Shown piece by piece: positions 58,901 to 64,000 of a DNA stretch of 64,000 bases; position 1 is the stretch's first letter; the number at the start of each line of letters is the position of its first letter. A model generated the notes under the pieces. It was not told where the DNA came from, made no database searches, and saw nothing but the letters and a program-made list of their open reading frames with translations. Position numbers and translations under genes: made by a program. This stretch comes from Paracoccaceae bacterium. Its GTDB lineage: Bacteria; Pseudomonadota; Alphaproteobacteria; Rhodobacterales; Rhodobacteraceae. Where the stretch lies: contig CP075370.1 in the NCBI GenBank assembly GCA_019454225.1, positions 982,001 to 1,046,000 on the forward strand, given 5' to 3'.

Positions 58901-59283
58901 CCGCAGCCCGCCCAGATGCCCACGGCACCCGGAAAGCCTTCTGGCGGATGGCCGGCATCCTCCAGGGCTTCCCATGCCACCTCGAGGAACTGGCGGTGCT
59001 GGGGGTCGAGGATTGCCGCCTCCTTGGGAGAGAAGCCGAAGAACTCGGCATCGAAGCGCTCGAACCCGTCCAACGGGGCGGCCGCCCGCACATAGCGCGG
59101 ATGGCGCATGCGCGAGGGGCTTTCGCCGGCGGCCAGAAGATCGTCCTCGGTCAGCGGGCGGATCGACTCGATGCCCCGGACCAGGTTGTCCCAATACGCC
59201 GACACCGAAGGCGCGCCCGGCAGATGGGCGGCCATGCCCACGATGGCGATATCGTTCGCCCCGATGCGCGCGCCTTGCGTCAC
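52921..59283 (-). CDS. type I polyketide synthase: KS-AT-KR-DH-ACP-TE
   Basis: 2120 residues from a GTG at 59283 (GGGGGACAGT upstream); a longer reading to 59466 adds only Arg-rich sequence without family resemblance. KS (about 12-435): TACSTSL Cys183, His319, His359. AT (about 535-845): GHSMGE Ser632 and IAAHS at 728-732. KR (about 1000-1350): VTGGFGGIG near 1160, AGVVDDG (B-type-like Asp pair), Tyr1321, Asn1325. DH (about 1365-1650): His1407 in DQHRMKGGQAVFPGTG and Asp1572 in LHPALMD. ACP: Ser1782 in LGGHSL. TE (about 1850-2105): GFSGGG Ser1928, Asp1955, His2084. One complete module. KR preceding DH departs from the canonical modular order. It shares a transcript with the glycosyltransferase, NRPS and PPTase. 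Confidence 0.94.
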   Translation of the reverse strand: MTQGARIGANDIAIVGMAAHLPGAPSVSAYWDNLVRGIESIRPLTEDDLLAAGESPSRMRHPRYVRAAAPLDGFERFDAEFFGFSPKEAAILDPQHRQFLEVAWEALEDAGHPPEGFPGAVGIWAGCGMGSYFYFNLCSNPGLVEDTGMFLLRHTGNDKDFLATRVSHVFDFKGPSINVQTACSTSLVAVHYACQALLNGECDMALAGGVTVELPQGRGYVYQEGEILSPDGHCHAFDHRAQGTVFGSGAGCVVLRRLADAIADGDHVWAVIKGSAVNNDGAAKAGYLAPSVEGQAACIAEAQAVAGISADSVGYVECHGTGTYLGDPIEVAALTQAFRETTDAVDFCRIGSVKTNIGHLDTAAGVASLIKASLAVTTGTIPPTLGFEAPNPAIAFDGSPFRVADRLTDFPAGRTPRRAGVNSLGVGGTNAHVVIEEPPARPASPESDWPFQPLVISARSRAALDEASARLAAHLRAHPEQPLADVAWTLKQGRRHFEKRRVIVAENHAEAAALLEGADARRVWTHDHLGEAPQVVFMFPGGGAQYAGMARDLYETEPVFRDWVDRGLAVLEPRLDYSIRDLWLPARGAEAAADARLKRPSVQLPLIMIVEYALARLFESWGVTPHALIGHSMGENTAACLAGVLRFEDCIGLVHLRGQLFDTVPPGGMLSVPMDAADLVARLPEGLDMASVNAPGLCVVSGPDAMLADLASGLAAEGIETQRVAIDIAAHSRMLEPILGRFGDFLRSIPLSPPVLPVISNRTGRPLTAAEATDPEYWVAHLRSTVRFAEGMAHLVQVPGRVFMEMGPGRALSSLAQANGVAAGQVIPALRHPGQAMADDAWHMATIARLWACGVTVDWEPVWGEAARQRVPLPTYPFQRKPYFISPGTPAAVETETAPARSDDIARWGWVPHWRPRAADCAADVETELDSLPRETWAIFTDETGLAAACADRLRDAGHRVVTVRAGDAFRRDGDAYTLSPERGREGYDLLVRDLVARGLAPTRVAHFWLVTATETFRPGSSFFQRNLEQGFWSLLFLGQAMAEENVPRPVHMTVMTTGAARLRDGGLAHPEKAAVAGPARIIPRELPGVTCTTLDLELPASRRGGVPGPLVVQVLEEMLAQPADSVAALRGARRFERGLRAVDLPVGELPLAEGATVMVTGGFGGIGLTLAEDLIRNHKAKILIVARRPLPPRDGWAAHLAARGPDDAASRRILAMQRLDAIGGTVEVAVADVCNPDEMRAAVALGEARLGRIAAVIHAAGVVDDGPMLGKTPGGVEEVLAPKLHGTQVLDAIFPDGRLDWMVVFASTSTVTAPAGQVDYVAANEFLNAWAQSRAGGKTRVVALNWGIWSGVGMAAEALADRLGTRPAAPRLPVSGPLLTEASFDATGRRVYEARLTTADWVLDQHRMKGGQAVFPGTGYLELVAEAARAEGMTAFELADLTFFRALEVADGDNRALRLRLTATDEGFAVEVQSGVTHQGRQGWITHAQGRLAPLRDTAPGFDTGAALRCGTAETGEGLESPQEAHLAFGARWRVIRSRAFGNGEGVARLALPVAFGAEAGHWPLHPALMDLATGWAMPLIPSYSPSHLWVPLSYGRLRVFAPLPAEVTSHVRLAPGAAAGSAAFDIVLADPEGRVVAEVRGFSMRRIEGALTAAPVSSRDLEFDDTPAKRSLTAAEERLAANLVQGIRPAEGVEAFARALSLGSSHVYVSSLDLPALIAQAARTESARPEGQSFERPDLDTAFVEPRNEIERTLAGFWTDLLGVAKVGVEDDFFALGGHSLIAVRLFAMVKKAFRVEFPISVLFEAPTIAACARLIEDRIGPVEAEGARPQAAAPRRRFTHLVPMHERDGGPGTPFFLVAGMFGNVLNLRHLAQLLGGDRPFYGLQARGLYGDEAPHESLPAAAADIIAEMRQVQPHGPFLLGGFSGGGLTAWEIARQLEGDGEEVAMLALLDTPLPVRPALSRADKAMIKLAEFRRKGPAYAREWLQARAEWKRRLAAGPAAEAEGTFHNAAIEAAFRASVADYTLPQRMGATVLFRPPLDRHWRVTGGRWVSRAREYVSPDNDLTPFAPALRVIEVPGDHDSMVLEPNVRVLAARLRAEIAGVETPSLAPLARAAE

Positions 59284-59332
59284 ACTGTCCCCCGATTGCC
59301 TGCCCGTGCGCCTTGCCTGACGCCGCAAGCGC

Positions 59333-59496
59333 AAAATACCGCAAAGCGCCCCCCGGGGCCACCCGCCCGGGCCGATGGCACGAACCGTCGCGCGAGGGGC
59401 CACAATGCCGCAGAAATGCCGCATTCCCGCCTCGATTCCCGCCCGATCATGGCGGCGCGGGGCCATGTCGGCCGGGGCATCCGGTAAAATGCCGCG
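59333..59496 (-). repeat. four TGCGGYATTT-like repeats upstream of the PKS
   Basis: On the minus strand TGCGGTATTTT (59333-59343), TGCGGCATTTC (59413-59423), TGCGGCATTGT (59402-59412) and CGCGGCATTTT (59486-59496) lie in the 244-base gap between the Wzy-like gene and the PKS start. The two central copies are spaced exactly 11 bases, one helical turn. Candidate regulator-binding sites; no gene is seen in the gap. Confidence 0.5.
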
Positions 59497-59527
59497 TATT
59501 CGCGCCGTCCCGCGAACAGTCGGCGGG

Positions 59528-60937
59528 TCAGATTGCGGTGCGTCTGCCCTGTGGCAGGGTTGCGGCCCATTCGGCCTGCGCCCGTTCCCGTCGGGCCCGC
59601 GCCAGTCCCTCGGCCCAGGCCATCAGCGCCCCGCCCATCAGCCACGTGAACGGGATGATCGTGTCATTCGGCAAGAGGTCGACAAGGTTCGCGGCATAGA
59701 TCAGCGCCACCGCACATCCCCAGCGGCTGAATGCCAGGCTTTTCGACAGGATCGCCTCGCGCCCCAGCATCAGGAGCGGCAGCACCAGCATGCCGAACAT
59801 CGCGGCATAGCCAAGCCAGCCATAGGTGCCCAGAACGATGATCCAGCCGCCGTCGGGTACCGACAGGATGCGCCCGTCATAGGGGTCGAGGATCAGGGAC
59901 CGCCCGTATCCGCCCCAGCCGAACCAGAACTTCTCTTGCGCCCGCGCCAGAAGCTGTTCCTCGTTCAGGATGCGGTATTCGAGCGACTGGTGGCGTTCGG
60001 TGCTGATCGACTTGGCAAAGGCAAGAATGTCGTCCAGCGGCACCAGATGCGCGCCGCGCAGGAACGGATAGGTGATCACGATCACGGCCAGCGCGGCCCC
60101 CAGCAGCAGCTGCACGCGCCGGGGCGCGAACAGGATCACCGGGGTCAGTCCAAGCGCGTATGCCAACGGCCCGAGGCTGCGGCACTGCGTCAGGACCAGC
60201 ATGAGGTACAGCCAGATCACTAGCCGTTTCGGGCGCTCTTCGGGTCCGGAGTCGCGCAGCAGGACAAGGGCCGACATGGCCGCCATCAGCGCGAAGAACG
60301 CCACCCACAACCCGTGTGGCATGAACACCATGGGCCTGAACCCGCCACCCCGCATGGACTGGCTGAAATCGTGCTGGAAGAACCCGTAGATCCAGGTGTT
60401 CAGCTGCGGCGACAGTCGCGCCTCCAGCAGCATCGGCAGCGAATAGATCAGCCCGGCCGTCACCAGTGCCTGCACCAGCATGCGCATGCCGTCATCCGTG
60501 CCAAGGAAGCGGCGGGCGAGGAAGAACGGGATCAATGCGATCAGCTGCCCCGCGACGTAGGAGATCGCGTCATAGGCCCGCAGTGCCGGCACATCGCCCA
60601 GGTAGATGGAGATCGGGTCGGGGTTTGTTACCGCCGTGGCGAAGGGGCTGATGACGAACAGCAGCAGCAGCACCCGCGAAACCGGCCCCGGCGGCAGCAC
60701 CGGAACCCGTTCGCGCAGCAGAAGCAGCGTGAAGATCAGCGCGCAGAGGTTCGATATGGAAAACTTGTCCATGTCGGGAATGGCGGGAAGATCGAACTTC
60801 ACCTGCTCCGGCGGCAGCAGCATGTAGGCCAGCAGGATGGCCCAGATCAGCGCCCGTGCAGGTGGCAGACGGGAGTAGAGTGCCCAGGCCAGCAGGGGCC
60901 AGGCAGCCAGCATCGCATAGGCAAGCGCATTTCCCAT
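59528..60937 (-). CDS. Wzy/O-antigen ligase-like polytopic membrane protein
   Basis: 469 residues, 10-12 hydrophobic segments, with a long periplasmic stretch (about residues 165-215: LSPQLNTWIYGFFQHDFSQS then RGGGFRPMVFMPHGLW) and a second loop rich in charged residues (STERHQSLEYRILNEEQLL, then GWGGYGRSLILDPYDG). The topology and the GWGGYG-type loop fit the Wzy_C/O-antigen ligase superfamily, which polymerises or transfers undecaprenyl-linked glycans. It is upstream of the PKS on the same strand, and 157 bases divergent from the WecG-type gene. Confidence 0.82.
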   Translation of the reverse strand: MGNALAYAMLAAWPLLAWALYSRLPPARALIWAILLAYMLLPPEQVKFDLPAIPDMDKFSISNLCALIFTLLLLRERVPVLPPGPVSRVLLLLFVISPFATAVTNPDPISIYLGDVPALRAYDAISYVAGQLIALIPFFLARRFLGTDDGMRMLVQALVTAGLIYSLPMLLEARLSPQLNTWIYGFFQHDFSQSMRGGGFRPMVFMPHGLWVAFFALMAAMSALVLLRDSGPEERPKRLVIWLYLMLVLTQCRSLGPLAYALGLTPVILFAPRRVQLLLGAALAVIVITYPFLRGAHLVPLDDILAFAKSISTERHQSLEYRILNEEQLLARAQEKFWFGWGGYGRSLILDPYDGRILSVPDGGWIIVLGTYGWLGYAAMFGMLVLPLLMLGREAILSKSLAFSRWGCAVALIYAANLVDLLPNDTIIPFTWLMGGALMAWAEGLARARRERAQAEWAATLPQGRRTAI

Positions 60938-61094
60938 GGCGGGTCCCGACCGTCAGCCAACTGCCCGATAGCACGAAACGCCCCGCCGGACCATCGCAGG
61001 GGTCTGCGGAAACGGAGTGTTCGCGGACCGGGAGGAATCTGGCGGGTCGCCCCTGTCCGGGCCGCATGCTATGCGGCGCTTGAAGGAGAGGGCG

Positions 61095-61865
61095 ATGGAG
61101 TTCCGTTTCGGCAGTACGCGTATCCGTGTCACCCACCCCGACCGCGCGGCGGCCGGGCGAGAGGTCGCGTCAAGGCTGGCAGCGGGGCGGGGGTTCGCGC
61201 TGGCCACGATCAACCTTGACCATCTTGTGAAACTGGGCAGCGACGAGGCGTTCCGTGCGGCCTATGCGGCGCAGGACATCGTGGTGGCCGATGGCAACCC
61301 GATCGTCTGGCTGTCGCGGCTGGCCGGGCGTCCGGTGCAGCTTGTTCCGGGGTCCGACCTTGTCGTTCCCCTTGTCGAACTGGCCGCGGCCGCCGGGGTG
61401 GCCGTGGCCATGGTGGGCAGCACGCCAGATGCTCTGTCCGCGGCCGCGCGCGATCTGGAGGGCCGGGTACCGGGGGCGCGCCTCGGCCCGCTGATTGCCC
61501 CACCCATGGGCTTTGATCCGTGCGGCGAGGCCGCCGCGGGCATCCTGGCAGAACTGGCGGCCGTCGGGCCCTGCCTGTGCCTGTTGGCGCTTGGCGCACC
61601 GAAGCAGGAACAGCTGGCCGCGCGCGGGCGGCACCTGGCGCCGCAGGTCGGGTTTGCATCGGTGGGGGCGGGGATCGACTTTCTGGCCGGCACCCAGGTG
61701 CGTGCGCCCGCATGGGTGCGTCGGATCGCGTTGGAGTGGCTGTGGCGGATGCTGTCGGCGCCGGGCCGGCTCGGGCCCCGCTATGCAGCCTGCGCTGCGA
61801 TCCTGCCGGGACAGGCCGTGGCCGCGCTGCGGTTGCGCCAGCGCCGGGAGGGCGGCGGAACCTGA
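61095..61865 (+). CDS. WecG/TagA/CpsF family glycosyltransferase
   Basis: 256 residues. Family GT26 signatures: TINLDHLVKLGSDEAFRAAY, IVVADGNPIVWLSRL, PGSDLV, and LGAPKQEQLAARGRH followed by GAGIDFLAGTQVRAPAWVRR. Such enzymes add N-acetylmannosamine(uronic acid) or glucosyl units to undecaprenyl-diphosphate-linked precursors at the inner membrane. AAGGAGAG seven bases before the ATG decides the start. It is convergent with the next glycosyltransferase gene, with 14 bases between stops. It supports an exopolysaccharide or capsule locus. Confidence 0.93.
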   Translation: MEFRFGSTRIRVTHPDRAAAGREVASRLAAGRGFALATINLDHLVKLGSDEAFRAAYAAQDIVVADGNPIVWLSRLAGRPVQLVPGSDLVVPLVELAAAAGVAVAMVGSTPDALSAAARDLEGRVPGARLGPLIAPPMGFDPCGEAAAGILAELAAVGPCLCLLALGAPKQEQLAARGRHLAPQVGFASVGAGIDFLAGTQVRAPAWVRRIALEWLWRMLSAPGRLGPRYAACAAILPGQAVAALRLRQRREGGGT

Positions 61866-61879
61866 CCGGCGCCCGCCTG

Positions 61880-62893
61880 TCACTTGTATTCGATCAGTGT
61901 CCTTCGCCGGCCGCGCAGTCGGGCGAGATGGAACCCAAGCACCCCCTGCGCCTCGGCGGGTTTGCCGAGGATCGAGAACGCCGCGGCCTGCCACCCTGCC
62001 CATCCCTCGGCTCGCCAGCGCCAGCCCAGCCGCAGGGCCTGCAGCGGCCAGGCCAGCAGGATCACCAGACCGACCGGGTGGACCAGCCCCGCCAGCAGGC
62101 CCGCCACCGGCACCCCTGCCCCCCAGAGCAAGGCCCTTCGGGTCTCGGCCAGCCAGTGCCGCTCGGGGGCGCTGCCGTGCAGGTGTGCGCCTTCGGCAAA
62201 GGCATGCCCCGCCCGCCGGGTTCGCTGCCACCATTGCGAGAACCGGGTCATCGCCGCGTCATGCAGCGTCATCTCGGTGTCGAGCCGCCAGACCGTGCCC
62301 CCCATCCGCCTCAGGCGAAGGCAGAGTTCGGGTTCCTCTCCGGCGATCAGGTCTGCGCGATAGCCGCCAACCGCCTCGACAGCGGCGCGGCGCATCATCG
62401 CATCGCCGCCGCAGGCATTGGCGGGACCCGGGGGCGTATTCCACTCACGGTCGGCCAGCCGGTTCCAGACCGAGGCATCGGGAAAGCGTTCGCGCCGCCG
62501 GCCGCAGACAACCGTCACCTCAGGACGGTCCGCAAGGAACGTCGCCGCGGTCTCGATCCAGCCCGCAGCCACGATGCAGTCCCCGTCAACGAACTGGAGC
62601 AGCGGCGCGGCCGCCGGATCGGCGGTCAGCACCGCAAGTCCCGCGTTGCGCGCCCGCGCGGCGGTGAAAGGGTGCGAGAGGTCAAGTTGCACGGTCGTGG
62701 CCCCGGCACGTTCCGCTGCCGCGACGCTGTCATCCGTCGATCCGCTGTCGACATAGATGATGCGCCGGACCCGTCCGCCCAGCGAGTCGAGGCAGGCCAC
62801 CAGCCGCTCTCCTTCGTTGCGGCCGATCACCACGGCATCGACCTCGGGTCGACCGGCCGTTGCTGTGGCTGTGGCTGGATGGGCAGGGTGCAT
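61880..62893 (-). CDS. family 2 glycosyltransferase with C-terminal membrane segments
   Basis: 337 residues. VDAVVIGRNEGERLVACLDS and YVDSGSTDDSV (nucleotide-sugar site), LLQFVDGDCIVAAGW (the DxD-like region), NACGGDAMMRRAAVEAVGGY and GEEPELCLRLRRMG. Two hydrophobic helices follow (ALLWGAGVPVAGLLAGLVHP onward). It probably builds an exopolysaccharide repeat unit. A GTG two codons upstream (62899) is an alternative start. Divergent from the CpsD-like gene, with 292 bases between. Confidence 0.9.
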   Translation of the reverse strand: MHPAHPATATATAGRPEVDAVVIGRNEGERLVACLDSLGGRVRRIIYVDSGSTDDSVAAAERAGATTVQLDLSHPFTAARARNAGLAVLTADPAAAPLLQFVDGDCIVAAGWIETAATFLADRPEVTVVCGRRRERFPDASVWNRLADREWNTPPGPANACGGDAMMRRAAVEAVGGYRADLIAGEEPELCLRLRRMGGTVWRLDTEMTLHDAAMTRFSQWWQRTRRAGHAFAEGAHLHGSAPERHWLAETRRALLWGAGVPVAGLLAGLVHPVGLVILLAWPLQALRLGWRWRAEGWAGWQAAAFSILGKPAEAQGVLGFHLARLRGRRRTLIEYK

Positions 62894-63185
62894 GAGCACG
62901 TTTTCCCTTGGGCACTGCCGCGATCCTAGGCCCTTCCGCTGGAACCCGCCACCATGCTGCGTTGCGGCGTCACGGGCGCTTCCCCTTTTCGCGGAAGCGT
63001 TTATCTGCTATTCACCCATGTGACGGGCGGGGGCCCAGTCGATTCCGCCGTGCTGCGCGGCACTCGGGTCTGTTCCGGGGCGCATGCGGGTGGCGGTGTC
63101 TACTGCGCCCGGGCCCGCTGCAAGGCGGGTCGTAGTGCGTACCCGAAGCGGGTTCTTCCCGCGCCTGCAGGAGCCGGTCCGACCG

Positions 63186-64000
63186 ATGAGCATGCACAAG
63201 ATATCGGGGTTGGAGGGTCAGCCGATCGACGATCCGGGGGCTCCGGCCATGGATGACGACAGCTTCCGCAAGCTCGCCGAGGAGGCGCGGCGCCCTTTGG
63301 GTGCTGCCGCGCCGCTGTTCCGTGCCCCGCCGGATGTCCAGCGTGCCGCCCCGCGCGGGCCGGTGATGAACCTGCCTGTACCCGTGCCACGCATCGAACC
63401 GCCGAACCCGGTGCGGGTCTGGCAGTCGCTTGCGCCGGTCACGCTTGACCCCTTGCGCGTGGAAAGAAACGGACTGTTCGCAAAACCGTCATCTCATCCC
63501 GCCGCTGCGGCCTTCGACATCCTGCGCACGCGAACGATCATCGCGTGCCAGGAGAACGGCTGGCGCCGGATCGCCGTCACGGCGCCGCGACATGGTTGCG
63601 GGACCTCGCTTGTCGCGGCCAACCTGGGCCTGAGCATGGCGCGGCGGCCTGATGCGCGTATCGTCCTGCTGGATTTTGACCTGCGGCACCCCGCGCTTGC
63701 CACCCGCTTCGGCCTGCGCGAGACGAACCGGATGCGCGACATGCTGACCGGGTTGGAACCCGTAGAAAGCCATCTGCTGCGTGCCGGGAACGCGCTTGCG
63801 CTTGGTCTGAACGGCCGGGCGGAGGAGGGGGCGGCCGAACTGCTGCAATCGCCGGATACGGCGGATGCGGTGACGCAGATGATCGACCTGCTTGATCCCG
63901 AGGCGGTCATCTTCGATCTGCCGCCCGCACTGGATTCGGATGACGTGATGGCGGGGCTGGCGTTGTTTGACGCCGTGATCCTGGTGGCCGACGGGACGCG
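63186..64000 (+). CDS. CpsD/CapB-like exopolysaccharide ATPase (tyrosine-kinase family), 3' truncated by window edge
   Basis: At least 271 residues, open at the right edge. A proline-rich N-terminal region of about 105 residues precedes a MinD/ParA-like fold: FDILRTRTIIACQENGWRRI is the usual BY-kinase lead-in, then Walker A-like TAPRHGCGTSLVAANLGLSM, Walker A' IVLLDFDLRHPAL and Walker B-like AVIFDLPPAL. The P-loop Lys is replaced by Thr (GCGTS rather than GxGKS). Family members control polysaccharide chain length with a Wzz-like partner. AGGAG lies 12 bases before the ATG. The end is not visible, so the Tyr cluster cannot be checked. Confidence 0.85.
   Translation, partial: MSMHKISGLEGQPIDDPGAPAMDDDSFRKLAEEARRPLGAAAPLFRAPPDVQRAAPRGPVMNLPVPVPRIEPPNPVRVWQSLAPVTLDPLRVERNGLFAKPSSHPAAAAFDILRTRTIIACQENGWRRIAVTAPRHGCGTSLVAANLGLSMARRPDARIVLLDFDLRHPALATRFGLRETNRMRDMLTGLEPVESHLLRAGNALALGLNGRAEEGAAELLQSPDTADAVTQMIDLLDPEAVIFDLPPALDSDDVMAGLALFDAVILVADGT

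Noticed and set aside
59284-59466. 61-residue N-terminal extension of the PKS
   Set aside because: Arg-rich sequence lacking KS or docking-domain features and lying over the repeat-bearing promoter region; the GTG at 59283 has a good ribosome site.
57319-59487. 722-codon open frame on the plus strand opposite the KS/AT region
   Set aside because: Low-complexity basic sequence; the opposite strand has all KS and AT active-site motifs.

Overview
The window reads as chromosome of a high-GC alphaproteobacterium, most likely a member of the Rhodobacteraceae. Grounds: the dnaN-recF-gyrB and rbfA-truB/rpsO-pnp housekeeping sets, many short ATGA or GTGA gene overlaps, a double-length YnjC-type permease, and several small proteins of Rhodobacterales type. 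I see no rRNA operon, prophage, insertion sequence or CRISPR array. One tRNA (Cys) is present. Taxonomy is inferred from gene content, not from a marker-gene search.

Layout. 0-3.5 kb: a translationally coupled ABC importer (YnjB/C/D type). 3.5-9.4 kb, minus strand: dnaN, recF, a VOC protein, a LysE exporter and gyrB, without dnaA beside dnaN. 9.6-16 kb: an orphan BrnA-like protein, a glycerate 2-kinase, a GST, a thiolase, a STAS/RsbW-like partner-switch pair and a gamma-glutamyltransferase-like amidohydrolase. 16-24 kb: HspQ, an AEC carrier, a lytic transglycosylase-like lipoprotein, a LolA-like protein, an aldehyde dehydrogenase, a 1-Cys peroxiredoxin, a CobW/ZigA zinc GTPase behind a clear Zur box, and a GntP permease. 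24-33 kb: pnp, rpsO, an RTX protein, a haloacetate-dehalogenase-like hydrolase, DUF1643, truB, a phosphodiester glycosidase, rbfA and dapB. 33-46.3 kb: a caspase-fold protein with a lost catalytic Cys, then a seven-gene operon that pairs a complete Liv-type ABC importer with two acyl-CoA ligases (PaaK-like and FadD-like). Divergent from it is a hybrid histidine kinase with its response regulator.

46.4-64 kb is the notable part. After tRNA-Cys comes a minus-strand block: a phosphopantetheinyl transferase; a 1546-residue synthetase with formyltransferase, degenerate condensation, adenylation and carrier domains, its adenylation domain interrupted by a luciferase-like monooxygenase; a family 2 glycosyltransferase; a 2120-residue polyketide synthase ordered KS-AT-KR-DH-ACP-TE; and a Wzy/O-antigen-ligase-like membrane protein. 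WecG/TagA-type and family 2 glycosyltransferases and a truncated CpsD-like ATPase follow. Secondary-metabolite assembly genes are therefore embedded in what looks like an exopolysaccharide locus. This suggests a glycosylated lipopeptide/polyketide, or a polysaccharide carrying an acyl-peptidyl decoration. The locus runs off the right edge.

How the pieces may work together (inference): the PPTase primes both carrier domains. The synthetase adenylation pocket reads as glycine-like, so a formylated and/or oxidised glycyl unit could be passed to the polyketide synthase, which releases product through its own thioesterase. The glycosyltransferases and the Wzy-like protein would attach or polymerise sugars. 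Four copies of a TGCGGYATTT-like motif sit upstream of the PKS and are candidate regulator sites.
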